This document shows positions 24,350-34,363 of a stretch of 64,000 nt of DNA, piece by piece. Every line of letters begins with the position of its first letter. The first letter of the stretch is position 1. Under the pieces are notes generated by a model. The model saw only the letters and a list, made by a program, of their open reading frames with translations. It had not been told where the DNA came from and did not search any database. Location: the NCBI RefSeq assembly GCF_019578655.1, contig NC_063258.1, positions 29,888,802 to 29,952,801 of the forward strand, written 5' to 3'. Position numbers and translations under genes: made by a program. Source of the DNA: Ricinus communis (taxonomy: Eukaryota; Streptophyta; Magnoliopsida; Malpighiales; Euphorbiaceae).

Positions 24350-27300
24350 TTAGCTAAAGGTTTTAGTCAGGATATCTGCTAGTTGTTCTACTGACTTGCA
24401 ATGCGTCAAAGAAATCTCCATATCTTTCTGTGCTTCTCTGATAAAGTGAAATTTGATCTTGAAGTGCTTGGTTCTGCCATGGAAGACAGGATTCTTTGCT
24501 ATAAGAACAGGAGATTGATTGTCACAATGGATCTTGGTGGGGACTTTCTGCATTGAACCAAGATCATTAAGAAGCTTTCTCAACCATATGGCCTGATTGA
24601 CAGCAGAAGTGGCAGCAATATACTCTGCCTCAGCTGTTGATTTTGCCGCTAATTCTTGCTTCTTAGAACTCCAATAGAAAACATTAGAATTCAAGCAAAA
24701 TAAATAGCCTGATGTACTCCTCATATCCTCACTTGATCCAGCCCAGTCACTATCACAATAACCTTCTAATTCACAATCAATATCGCTCTCAAAGTTTAAA
24801 CTCTATCAACAGAGAACATAACTCCATAATCAGCAGTACCCTTAACATATCTTAAGACCCTTTTTGCTGTTGAAAAATGCAAATCACTGGGACAATGCAT
24901 AAATCTTGAGAGCATACTCACAGTGAACATAATTTCAGGTCCAGTTGATGCCAAATAGAGCAGGCGTCCAGTATTTGCCCTCATCAGCTGCATCATGACC
25001 ATCATTCTTACTTAACCTAGCATTCCTCATTAATGGAGTACTTACTGCCTTACAACTCTCCATTTGAAATCTCTTCAGAATCTCCTTTGCAAATTTCTGT
25101 TGACACACAAAGATTCCTTTGCTCAGACTGTTTGATCTCCATTCCCAGAAAATAGGCCATCATTCCAAGATCAGACATTTGAAACTCTGCTTCCATTTGA
25201 GTCTTAAAATCTTCAATAAATATATGACTGCTACGTGTGACTAAAAGATCATCAACATACAATGAAATGATTAAAATGTCACTTGGAGTAGCTTTCACAT
25301 ATAGCGTTGGTTTACTCAAACTTCTGTGAAATCCAAGATTAACGAAATGATCGTCAATTCTGCTGTACCAGGCTCTAGGAGCCTGCTTTAATCCTATAGA
25401 GCTTTCTTCAGCAAACAAACTTTGTTTTCATTTCCTGGACTCACAATTCCTTCTGGTTGATCAGAATATCTGTCTCATCAAGCAATCAATTAAGGAAGGC
25501 TGATCTAACATCCATTTGGTGAACTTTCCACTGTTTTTGAGCAGCAATTGCAAGAATCAACTTGATTGTATTAATTCTTGCCACCGGAGCAAATGTCTCT
25601 GAAAAATCCACACCAAATTGTTGTGCATAGCCCTTCACAACCAATCTGGCCTTTAATTTATTCACAGAACCATCACTATTCATCTTGGTTTTGTAGACCC
25701 ATCTCACTCCAGTGATCTTCTTGTTTGCTGGTCTATCAACCGAAATCCATGTTTGATTCTTTTGAATCATATCCAGCTCCTCCTGCATTGCTTCCCTCCA
25801 GCCAAGAATCTTGATTGCTTCCTCATAACTCCCTGGCTCAATCACAGCAACATTACACCTTCCATAGATTTCATCCAAAGATCTTGTGCCTCTCACACCT
25901 TCAACTTCTAGTTCCTCATTGTCAGAGGTAGTTGCATCTTGTTCTCGGTGCTCTTTCACCTTATCAATTGGTTTCACATGATCAATCACTCCTCCATTCT
26001 TCTAATTCCAGCTAGCATCCTCGCTGAAGTTTACATCTATACTTATGACAACTTTCTCAGTCACAGGATTGTATATCCTGTACCCTTTTACATTGCTGCT
26101 ATAGCCAGTTAGGACTCCGACCTCAGACTTTCCATCAAGCTTTCTTCTTTTCTATTCTGGAACACGAACATAGCATATGCTGCCACAGACTTTAAGATGT
26201 CACACGGTTGGTTTGAGTCCATGCCAAGTTTCAAAAGAAGTCTTGCCCTTCAATGCTGTAGTTGGCAGCCTATTCAAGAGATGGACAGAAGTATTAACAC
26301 TTTCTACCCAGAACTTCTTTGGTATGCCTTTCTCAAACATGAGGCATCTAGATATCTCCATAATGGTTCTGTTCTTCCTCTCATTGACACCATTCTGCTG
26401 TGGTGTGTAAGTTGTCGTTAGCTGATGTTCAACTCCCTCTTTCTCATAGAACTCTATAGACTTTCCTAACTTGTATTCACTACAATTATCAGACCTTAAT
26501 ATCTTAATTTTACAGCCAGCTTGATTCTCAATCCATGTCTTAAATCTCCAAAACACTACAGCTATACTCCCTTACTTTTCAAGAAGTAAACCCAACACAT
26601 TCTTGAATAATCATCAATAAAAATGATGAAGTATAAACTACCATTCAAAGAAGGTATGCTCATAGGGCCACACATATCTGTATGTACAAGTTGTAGTTTT
26701 TCAGTTGCTCTCCATGACTGACCAGATGCAAATGGTAGTCTCTTCTGCTTACCCTTCTCACAAGCTTCACAAACACCATTCTTTTCATGAATTGTAGGCA
26801 TGTTCCTTACAAGGGAGAGCTTATGCATATCTATTAGAGAAGCATAATTAAAATGTCCTAATCTTTTGTGCCATAAAGTAGAGTCATCAATATAAGAAGA
26901 AGTAAAAACTTGTGCCTTAGAGTCTGTTTGTTGCCAATCTAATAAAAAACTCCTATTTTTCATCATGACAGTAATAAGTTTGACACCAAAAGAATCAAAG
27001 ATTGAACATTCTTTGTCAATCTTTTTCGGGCAATTGGCCAACACTGAGTAGATTTTGGTCTATCTCAGGCACATATAGCACATCAGTAATAGACTTGATA
27101 CCTGTAGGAGTTTGTATTGAAACCACACCTTTTCCTTGTGCTAAGATCTTATAGCACCATTGACAATCTTGACCTTAGGCTTGCAAGTTCTGTCTAGACT
27201 GGAAAATAAGCTTGAATCTGCTGTCATATGGTGAGTACATCCACTGTCAATGAGCCACACTTCATTGCTCCTCAAATCGTTGATATCTGCTGCTACAAAG

Positions 27301-27413
27301 AGACTTTCTCCTCCCGAGCTTGCTGTGCATCTGCCACTTGAGGTTGCTGACCTTGTTTCTGCTTGTTCTTGCAAACTTTTGCAATATGTCCCTTTTGATT
27401 GCACATTTTGCAT
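24350..27413 (-). pseudogene. Copia pol: protease, integrase, RT, RNase H (broken)
   Basis: Read on the - strand, from high to low coordinates. The protease motif DSGCTHHM is near 27310. The pre-integrase zinc region is near 26900-26760 and the integrase core runs 26680-26200, with VHTD, a DN-x-x-EY motif and an ERKNRT segment. The RT palm comes next (25860-25486) with KARLVVKGYAQ, then 25418-25080 with the catalytic YVDD at about 25240. RNase H follows (24724-24350) with STAEAEY and the HCDNQS motif. The integrase second Asp sits in RSDNCSEY, where DNGGEF/DNGxEY is usual, so the conserved Gly is Cys. Stops and frame changes separate the blocks at about 27040-27140, 26560, 25990-26200, 25420-25486 and 24725-25080. 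No intact polyprotein remains. Confidence 0.88.
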
Positions 27414-27429
27414 TGAGCATTTGGTCTGT

Positions 27430-28249
27430 ACCAGCAGCTTTTCTCTTTATGAGTTGCTTTATTACAATGTGAGCATGGTGGAAATTTCCCTTTCTTTCCT
27501 CCAACTTTGCTGCTTTCACCTTATTGTCTCTGCTTGTTTGAACCATTTCCAGAATGCATGTTGGTATTACACTGGCTAGCTTCCCTTTGTCTAGCAAAGA
27601 ATGCCCCCTCAGTCAAGCCATTTTGCCTGTAAGCTCTTCGCTGCTCCAAGGCTTCAAGAGCATTGAGAAGTTCAGGCAATGTTATCCTTGAAAGATCTCA
27701 GGAATCTTCAAGTGAGGAGATTTTTGACTCAAATCTCTCTAGCAAACTCGCTAAGATTTTCTCTACAACTCTCTGGTCAGGAATTTCCTCACCAAGTATT
27801 CTGATCTTGTTAACTATCGTCATGAGTCTGTCAGTAAAGTCCTTTACATTTTCCGTCTCCAACATCCTCTCCATCTCAAATTTTCTTCTGAGATTGAGTG
27901 CCTGCATTTTCCTTGTTTTATCATTACCCTGGTACTCCTCCTTCAAATAATCCCAGATCTCCTTTGGAGTATTGCAGCATATAATCTTGTCAAAGATAAC
28001 ATCAGAAACTGCAGAATGAATGCAAGTTTTGGCTTTAAACTTTCTAGCTTTTTCTGCATTAAAATGTCTAATTTGAGCAAGAGTTGCATCATCTGTCAAA
28101 GGAGTTGGTTCTGTATCAGCTTCAACAAAGTTCCACAGATCAATTGCCAGCAGATAGCATTGCATTTTTACTGCCCATTTGGAGTAGTTGTCGCCAGTAA
28201 GAATGGGAGGTGGTATAATGAACAAACCATCAGCATGAGCATTTGCCAT
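27430..28249 (-). pseudogene. Copia gag (broken)
   Basis: Starts at 28249 (MANAHADGLF), with the UBN2-type gag fold (TGDNYSKWAVKMQCYL, then KEIWDYLKEEYQG). The frame stops after 183 codons at 27698, but homologous sequence continues in another frame. A CX2CX4HX4C zinc knuckle (CKMCNQKGHIAKVC) lies near 27400 and a second partial Cys/His cluster precedes it. The nucleic-acid-binding part is therefore separated by frameshift from the capsid part. Confidence 0.85.
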
Positions 28250-28400
28250 TTCTCAGAAAAGAAAGAAGAAGGAAGGAAGAAGATGTGCAGTGTCAAGTTT
28301 CGAAGAGAAAGTGATGAATAAGCAGAACGGTGATTCCTCTGTCTCTTTATTTTTTTAAAGAAACAAGTTGGTTATTTACAGATCCTTTAAGATCAAAGGG

Positions 28401-28412
28401 GCTCTGATACCA
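28401..28412 (-). other. Primer-binding site of the Copia element
   Basis: On the - strand TGGTATCAGAGC, complementary to the 3' end of initiator tRNA-Met, begins two bases after the 5' LTR. This is the standard Copia primer. Confidence 0.9.
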
Positions 28413-28414
28413 TT

Positions 28415-28726
28415 TGTTAGTTTTCTAGAGAATGCAAATCAAAAAAGAAATGGAGAGGAAGAAGTGATTGCTGGAAAAACTTAACTTCATTAAAAGAAAA
28501 ACCAGTATTAATACAACCTAAGCTATTAATGACAAACTTGGCAACAAGCACAAGTAAATTGAAAAAGCACAAACATGCATTGGCTGAGCTACGTTAATCC
28601 TACATAGCAAGGTTAAACAAAATGCTTAAGGAAACTACACTTATTTCTAGACAAGCTAGATACATGCAGCAATCAAGACAAAATAAATAAGACATAAATT
28701 CTAGCTAAAGTAATCATGTCTTAACA
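28415..28726 (-). repeat. 5' LTR of the Copia element
   Basis: 312 bases, TG...CA ends, the fuller of the two LTRs. The target duplication CAACT follows at 28727-28731. Confidence 0.93.
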
Positions 28727-28731
28727 CAACT

Positions 28732-28930
28732 TTGTCAATCTCCATATGCAGGGTGTCTTATTAGTCCTGATAACATTATGACCTCTGTAATAATTGCTGT
28801 AAGTATGGTAGTGTGTGGTTTGCATTGCTGGGCTTTCTTCTTGCGGGGCACTCTCTGATGCTCAGATTTATCAGGATTCCAAAAGGGTTTATTAGCAAAG
28901 TAAGGATCCTCAAATCCTGTTTTGCTAGTC
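28732..28930 (+). pseudogene. PGG-domain membrane protein, 3' part, separated by the retrotransposon
   Basis: Downstream of the second target duplication the + strand carries VIIAVSMVVCGLHCW and then, in another frame, GHSLMLRFIRIPKG. This fits the last membrane helix and basic tail of PGG proteins (V-x-I-A-x-S-L-V-x-V-G-L then G-H-T-I-R-L-I). A frameshift inside the stretch and stops earlier in it show decay. Removing the element and one target copy would put this piece directly after the 5' part at 24009. Confidence 0.65.
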
Positions 28931-29610
28931 TTAACGTCTCTGTTTTGTTGTATATATGAAATCTTCTTCCTCTGTATTCATATAAATGTTATGTCAAATT
29001 TGAGCTGTATAAATCTGTCTCCAGTTTTTTTGAATCAGAAAAAAATAAAAATTTAAATTTTCTTCAAGCAATCTCAGCAAGGAGTAGAGATCCTGCTTCA
29101 TAAAGCTTTCTTGCCATTTTAATAATTTCGGCTCTCATGACATGTTTGTCTAACTTCCTCTCTTCTTTAATAAAATTTATCAAAAAAGAAAAAGTGAAAA
29201 TACATGTCTAAAACTTTCCTAATTTCTTTTTTCCATCTTTACCAAGTATAAAAAGATAGAGAAAAAAACTGTGAAGAGTTCTGATTAATAAAATACTTAC
29301 CTTTTGTATTATTATTATTTTAAATATGATACTTTCATATTTAATATATTTTAAAACATAAAAAAATGTTCTAGATACATTATAAGTAAAACAAAAATGT
29401 AAATGAATGAATTGCAGTAAAGTCCCATCCATTCCAAATTGTCTTCTCTCGGGTTCCAAAGCTCAGAATCAGAGAGAAAATCGCAAGACTGACCATATCT
29501 AGAATTATCCTAGCGTGACAATGCAGTGTTGTGGCCCACATAACAGACCAACTGGCATCGTTTATAAACAAAACACACCCACCAAAATGATATTTATTGG
29601 GTATGAAATA
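28931..29610. other. Intergenic upstream of the sHSP cluster
   Basis: AT-rich, no gene. Minus-strand ORFs here (29208-29571) have no recognisable domain. Confidence 0.35.
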
Positions 29611-29616
29611 AAGACG

Positions 29617-29718
29617 GAACTTTCAATTGGCTTCTTGACAATTCTAGACACGACCCAACATTTCAAGAATTCTCTCTAATCCTATTTGTTTATCTTTCCT
29701 GTCTAATTGTTATATAAA
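29617..29718 (+). promoter_or_regulatory. Heat-shock-element array and TATA box of sHSP gene 1
   Basis: 5-bp-phased units run GAA (29617), TTC (29622), TTG (29627), TTC (29632), GAC (29637), TTC (29642), GAC (29647). In the same register there is TTC (29662), GAA (29667) and CTC (29672). Units of nGAAn and nTTCn in alternation are the HSF trimer site. TATATAAA follows at 29711-29718, about 160 bases before the start codon. Strong heat induction is expected. Confidence 0.75.
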
Positions 29719-29880
29719 CATCTCTGCTTTAACCCCCCATTGGTTGTTCTACAAGTGAAGGCACATTTTCTTGATCTTGAAAACCCTTTATACTCTTTTG
29801 TTTTGAGCTACCTTTCTTGATCGTGAGCCCTCTTTCTTTAACTCTTTAGTTTGGAGTTGTATTATCTCCATTGCCAAGAG

Positions 29881-30360
29881 ATGGACCTAAGACACTTCGG
29901 CTTTGACTCTCCTCTCTTTTCCATGCTCGAAGACATGCTAGAAATTCCTGAAGAGCACGACAAATACCGAAACAACCCGTCTCGTGCATATGTTCGCGAC
30001 GCTAAGGCCATGGCAGCAACACCAGCAGATGTTGTGGAGTACCCAAACTCCTATGTATTCGCTGTCGATATGCCGGGAATCAAGGGAAACGAAATCAAAG
30101 TGCAGGTAGAGAATGATAATGTGCTTGTTGTTAGTGGGGAGAGGAACAGGGATAAAGAGAAAGATAGCAAAGATGGAGTCAAGTATTTGAGAATGGAGAG
30201 GAGAATTGGTAAATTCATGAGGAAATTTGCATTGCCTGATAATGCTAATATGGACGCTATATCAGCTGTTAGTCAAGATGGGGTGTTGACTGTCACCGTT
30301 GAGAAGCTGCCACCGCCGGAGCCCAAGAAGCCTAAGACAGTTGAGGTTAAAGTGGCGTAA
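29881..30360 (+). CDS. HSP17-CII: Cytosolic class II small heat-shock protein, copy 1 (159 aa)
   Basis: I start at the ATG at 29881 ([11 protein letters not shown]), the conserved class II N-terminus; upstream in-frame sequence begins only with TTG. The class II N-terminal block [18 protein letters not shown] is followed by the alpha-crystallin domain (about 45-145), with the dimer-loop region and [16 protein letters not shown]. The C-terminal tail [12 protein letters not shown] carries the V-x-V form of the I-x-I anchor. Such proteins form oligomers that hold unfolding proteins for HSP70/HSP101 and join heat-stress granules with class I sHSPs. Intronless, as expected. First of three tandem copies on this strand. 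Confidence 0.95.
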   Translation: MDLRHFGFDSPLFSMLEDMLEIPEEHDKYRNNPSRAYVRDAKAMAATPADVVEYPNSYVFAVDMPGIKGNEIKVQVENDNVLVVSGERNRDKEKDSKDGVKYLRMERRIGKFMRKFALPDNANMDAISAVSQDGVLTVTVEKLPPPEPKKPKTVEVKVA

Positions 30361-31504
30361 GAGAAGAGAGGTTTATATGGAATGGACTTTGGTCACGTTG
30401 ACAATTAATACATAGCATATAGTGTGTATTTGGTTTAATTGACATGTTTGTTTGTGGTTTGGATTTTGATGAATTTGGTTTGTTCCCGTTGATTTTGTTG
30501 CAGCCTGTCTTTCTTTTTCTTTCCGCCTTTCTTTTTTTTTTTTGTTTTTTAAAAAAAAAAAAAAATCGAACATCAAATGTACTTTCCAGTTTAGCAACGA
30601 AATAAAGTAATAACGTGAAAAGAAGAAAAATAATAATGTTTAGTCTTATCCATCCATCCTGCTCAATATTTCAACATTCATTTAAGTATTTACATCATTA
30701 TAGGTTGCCGACTATGACATGAATGAACAATAGCAAATAAGATTTCGCATTAGAGTTATCTATGAAATTATTGTGGGGTTCCAAATTCTAATTCTAATCT
30801 TATTTATTAACTATTAAAACATTCCAAGTTATATTGCTAGAAAATTAGAAACTAAGATAATGGAATCACCATTTGAGGTTGGGGCTGGTGAATTTTTAAG
30901 CATCCATAGAGCCTGGGCCAGCTCAGGAAATGAAACAATTATGTCCATTATTAACCCATAAGCCCAAATGAGTTATGGTATTTCGTGCTAAAAATGATAT
31001 GGATATTGGGTCAAATGACTCGAAATCTTATTTGTTCAATTTCTATTTGAAAATTTCAAAAATAAGTTTAATAGCTCTGCATGGATTTTTCTTTTAATAT
31101 ACTCCTTTTATATATAGAGATTAACCAAATATGTTTAGAAATGTGACCCACATAGTAGATGAGAAATTTCCGACAGTGCAAATAATTTTCTTTCTTTTTC
31201 TTTTTCTTTTTCTTTTTCTTTTTCTTTTAACAGACACGGAATACAACAAATATCGAGAACCTTGAGGTTCCACGAAGATGATAGATGCTTTAGTTTAGTT
31301 GATGGATGGAGAGTTTGAAATGTGAAATGTGAAATGCGAAAGCCAGGTAGATCTTAAGCTTCTCAGTGCATGACCACGTAGCAGGTAAACAGACAAAAAT
31401 CGCCGACTGCTTTTACACTCCAGCTAATCTGGCACCTTCTCGCATTTCTAGTATACAGCCATCCAAGTAATCTCACATCTTATCTACAGACTCTCTCTGT
31501 AAAA
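30361..31504. other. Spacer between sHSP copies 1 and 2
   Basis: AT-rich. Contains long T and A homopolymers at about 30530-30563, a (CTTTTT)n microsatellite at about 31190-31228 and four GAA steps at 7-bp spacing (31317-31340). No coding sequence. Confidence 0.4.
31190..31228. repeat. CTTTTT microsatellite
   Basis: Six or so consecutive TTTTTC units in the promoter-proximal region of sHSP copy 2. Confidence 0.85.
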
Positions 31505-31514
31505 TATATATAAA
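31505..31514 (+). promoter_or_regulatory. TATA box of sHSP gene 2
   Basis: TATATATAAA, about 120 bases before the start at 31635. No well-formed heat-shock element is seen nearby; TTC/GCA/TTC near 31437 is off phase by one base. Confidence 0.6.
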
Positions 31515-31634
31515 TAGTTATCCATCAAACCCTTCTTTATTTTTCTTCCTTGACTGACAACACCTAACTACGAAGGGAAACCAATAATCTGTTATATTAT
31601 TTTCTTCCAATTTCCACCTCAAGAACTCGTAGCA

Positions 31635-32114
31635 ATGGATGTGAGCCTAAGGAGCGCGCTTTTAGATCCCGGAATCCTAGATGTACTGCATGAAATTCTT
31701 GAAGTCTCAGACGAGACTGAAAAATCTCACCACGCGCCTTCGCGCACCTACGTTCGTGACACCAAGGCGATGGCTGCAACCCCAGCAGACGCCAAAGAAT
31801 TGCCGAACGCTTACATGTTTGTGATAGACATGCCGGGACTGAAGGCAGACCAGATAAAGGTGCATGTTGAGGATGGGAATATGCTGGTGGTGAGTGGAGA
31901 GAGGAAAAGAGAGAAAGAGAAAGATCAAGGAGTTAGGTACATAAGGATGGAGAGAAGGCTTGGTAAGTACTTGAAAAAGTTTGTGCTGCCTGAGAATGCT
32001 GATTCTGAGAAGATATCCGCTACGTATCAAGATGGAGTGTTGACTGTGACTGTGGAGAAGAAACCACCACCTGAGCCCAAGAAACCTAAGACTGTGGAGG
32101 TTCAAGTTGTTTGA
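31635..32114 (+). CDS. HSP17-CII: Cytosolic class II small heat-shock protein, copy 2 (159 aa)
   Basis: ATG at 31635 ([10 protein letters not shown]). It has the same domain order as copy 1: [18 protein letters not shown], the alpha-crystallin domain, and a [12 protein letters not shown] tail with the V-x-V anchor. It is the most divergent of the three copies. The N-terminal arm differs strongly ([16 protein letters not shown]), the linker is more basic ([11 protein letters not shown]), and KKP replaces the KLP of copies 1 and 3. The N-terminal arm sets oligomer and substrate preference in this family, so a divided role is possible but unproven. No frame damage; likely functional. Confidence 0.94.
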   Translation: MDVSLRSALLDPGILDVLHEILEVSDETEKSHHAPSRTYVRDTKAMAATPADAKELPNAYMFVIDMPGLKADQIKVHVEDGNMLVVSGERKREKEKDQGVRYIRMERRLGKYLKKFVLPENADSEKISATYQDGVLTVTVEKKPPPEPKKPKTVEVQVV

Positions 32115-33036
32115 AGAAACATGCATGCATCCCTGAACTAGGGTTTTGTGAGTGATAACAGTTGTTTTTGGGTGTTTCTTTTTGGTATGTTTCGAAAGTT
32201 GTGTAATTTAGTCTATGGTTACCACCTACTTTACTAGTACTACTACGATTATGTATGGAGTCAGAACCAAAATAGATGTGTGTAGTAAATGTAAATCTTA
32301 TGTTTGTATAGCCTGTGTTACGAAGGAATTAGTGTATGTATACATGTTTATGTTCGTTTATAATTTTGTTTCCTTGCAGTTGAAGTTCTTTATGCTTTTT
32401 GTTAATTACTTTGTGCATGAGTTTGCGATTACTTGAAGAATCCGTCAAGAGCGTGGATTTACTGGATGATTTGTATTTATCAGTAATCAGATCAATTTCT
32501 GTCTTTCTTTCTTTATTTCAGTTTATGATTGTCTGCGTCTCTTTCTTAACTTTGCTAATGGGCTCTACTTTTTGTTGAGAAGTAAAGACCGACTGTTGAA
32601 GGAGAATCTAATGGAGGTTTTCTCAGCCCAGTCCATTTCAGCCTAATCTGGCTCAGCTGTTTTCATTCCATCACTTGGAATGTTTGGTCCCAGATGGCCA
32701 TTTATTTATTTTTGGCACCAAAGAAATAGATTCGTCAGCGTAATATAAATTTTCACTTCTAAGGGTTGTCACAGCGATCCCAATAATTTTTTCTTTTCTT
32801 TTTTCATTTAGTATGGCTCAAGTAATAGTCTATCGTTTTTTATTGTTTAATTATAATTAGTAAATATAATTTTATTAATTATTGTAATATAAAATATTAT
32901 TATATGTAATTAATTTTAATATGAAAGAATAATAATTAAGAACATCCATATTTCTTAATTTGTATCTAAATTAGAAATAAATAATTATTTAGGTCGCAGA
33001 GAGCAGAATGAATATCCTAACCTTGTTCCTTAACGG
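32115..33036. other. Spacer between sHSP copies 2 and 3
   Basis: 3' UTR of copy 2, then AT-rich sequence (32800-32990 is nearly all A/T). No gene. Confidence 0.35.
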
Positions 33037-33164
33037 GAATATTTTGACATGTTCTAAATTGTTCCACAACTTTCCGGACCCACATTAGAACAACATCCAA
33101 ACGTCTTTAAAATTCCAGAAGTTACGCATTTCCCTCCAGAAGCTTCCTGTCCCATCACTATAAG
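33037..33164 (+). promoter_or_regulatory. Heat-shock elements and TATA box of sHSP gene 3
   Basis: TTCcaGAAgtTAC at 33113-33125 and GAAgcTTC at 33139-33146 are near-consensus HSEs. Further up, TTC at 33052 and 33062 and GAA at 33037 share a 5-bp register, with degenerate units between. TATAAG lies at 33159-33164, about 95 bases before the start codon. Confidence 0.65.
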
Positions 33165-33259
33165 TACCTCAAAGACCCACTTCGCAGATCATTAAGTTCC
33201 AGCTGAAAAAGAAAAGAAGCAAAAAACACTCGGAAGTTCCTGCGACCAAGAAAAGGAAA

Positions 33260-33736
33260 ATGGATTTGAGGTTAATGGGCATCGATTCACCGCTCTTCCA
33301 AACCCTCCAACAAATGATGGACATCACCCACGGCGATGAATCCGACAAGTCTTTCAGCGCTCCAACACGCACTTACGTGAGAGATGCAAAGGCAATGGCA
33401 TCAACTCCAGCCGACGTGAAGGAGTATCCAAATTCGTACGTGTTTATCATAGACATGCCAGGGCTAAAGTCAGGAGATATCAAGGTGCAAGTGGAAGACG
33501 ACAATGTGCTGTTGATTAGTGGTGAAAGGAAGCGTCAAGAAGAGAAAGAAGGAGCCAAGTATGTGAGAATGGAGAGGAGGGTTGGCAAGTTTATGAGGAA
33601 GTTTGTGCTACCTGAGAATGCTAATACCGATGCTATTTCTGCTGTTTGTCAAGATGGGGTTTTGACTGTTACTGTTGAGAAGCTGCCTCCTCCTGAGCCT
33701 AAGAAGCCCAAGACCATTGAGGTTAAGATTGCTTGA
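33260..33736 (+). CDS. HSP17-CII: Cytosolic class II small heat-shock protein, copy 3 (158 aa)
   Basis: ATG at 33260 ([11 protein letters not shown]). [18 protein letters not shown] leads into the alpha-crystallin domain and [16 protein letters not shown]. The tail [12 protein letters not shown] has the I-x-V/V-x-I type anchor. It is closer to copy 1 than to copy 2 in the N-terminal arm and the [16 protein letters not shown] block, so copies 1 and 3 may be the younger pair or copy 2 may have changed faster. Intronless, intact. Confidence 0.95.
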   Translation: MDLRLMGIDSPLFQTLQQMMDITHGDESDKSFSAPTRTYVRDAKAMASTPADVKEYPNSYVFIIDMPGLKSGDIKVQVEDDNVLLISGERKRQEEKEGAKYVRMERRVGKFMRKFVLPENANTDAISAVCQDGVLTVTVEKLPPPEPKKPKTIEVKIA

Positions 33737-34363
33737 AGACGGGTTGTGCATCTGGGGGACCTCTGTTGGATCGATTATGAAAGATATCAAGTAAGATTTG
33801 GCGCTATGTTTGTTTTTCTTTTCCAATTTTCTCGGTGTGTGCTGTGCTGTTTTCGAGTGATGGTTTGGCTTCTAGATCGAGGCTATTATATAGTAGATAT
33901 GTTATCATAGATCTCAATAAAATTAAGGGCTTTTATCGAAATATCTTCCTCATCTTCTCCATGAAAATAAGAACGTCAACAAATGCCTCACCTACTTACT
34001 ATTAGAAACCGTGAGAGAATAATAAAATAGAAAAGATATAATTCATTCGTCTATTTTCCTATTCATACTGGTTAATTAATATTGGACGCAAGAGTAAATC
34101 AATTTGATTTTCAGCTCAATAAGAACTTGCAATGCTCTCGAACTTAGTAATTCATTCCCAGAAGAAGAGAACAAAAGTCAACTGGCTAATTGTAGATAAT
34201 AAGCTTCAAAACAGAGCTTCAACAGACTAATGGGGGACGATTAACGCAAGAAGGAAATAACAAACAAGTCAAGCCCAAAAAGAAAAGAAAAATTGCAACA
34301 TATCATTTGTTTCAATATATATGTGGAATTCTTCTTCTGCTGCGTCTAACTTAATCTGCAATA
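33737..34363. other. Intergenic between convergent sHSP 3 and NSUN5-like gene
   Basis: Two 3' UTRs facing each other; AT-rich, no other feature. Confidence 0.35.

Larger units (their letters stand above)
24010..28726 (-). mobile_element. Ty1/Copia LTR retrotransposon, degenerate
   Basis: The 4717-bp element is bounded by related LTRs (24010-24281 and 28415-28726) that begin TGTTA and end TAACA. The flanking target-site duplication is CAACT at 24005-24009 and 28727-28731. It is transcribed on the - strand. A primer-binding site complementary to initiator tRNA-Met sits beside the right LTR, and a purine tract beside the left. The order gag, protease, integrase, reverse transcriptase, RNase H defines Copia. 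Stops and frameshifts break the polyprotein, so this copy cannot move by itself. It inserted into an already decayed PGG gene. Confidence 0.95.

Noticed and set aside
31437..31452. Heat-shock element upstream of sHSP copy 2
   Set aside because: TTC and GCA/TTC units are present, but the third unit is off by one base and the middle unit lacks GAA, so it does not meet the consensus.
31707..32126. 139-codon ORF opposite sHSP copy 2
   Set aside because: It is the antisense shadow of the sHSP coding frame and has no independent support.
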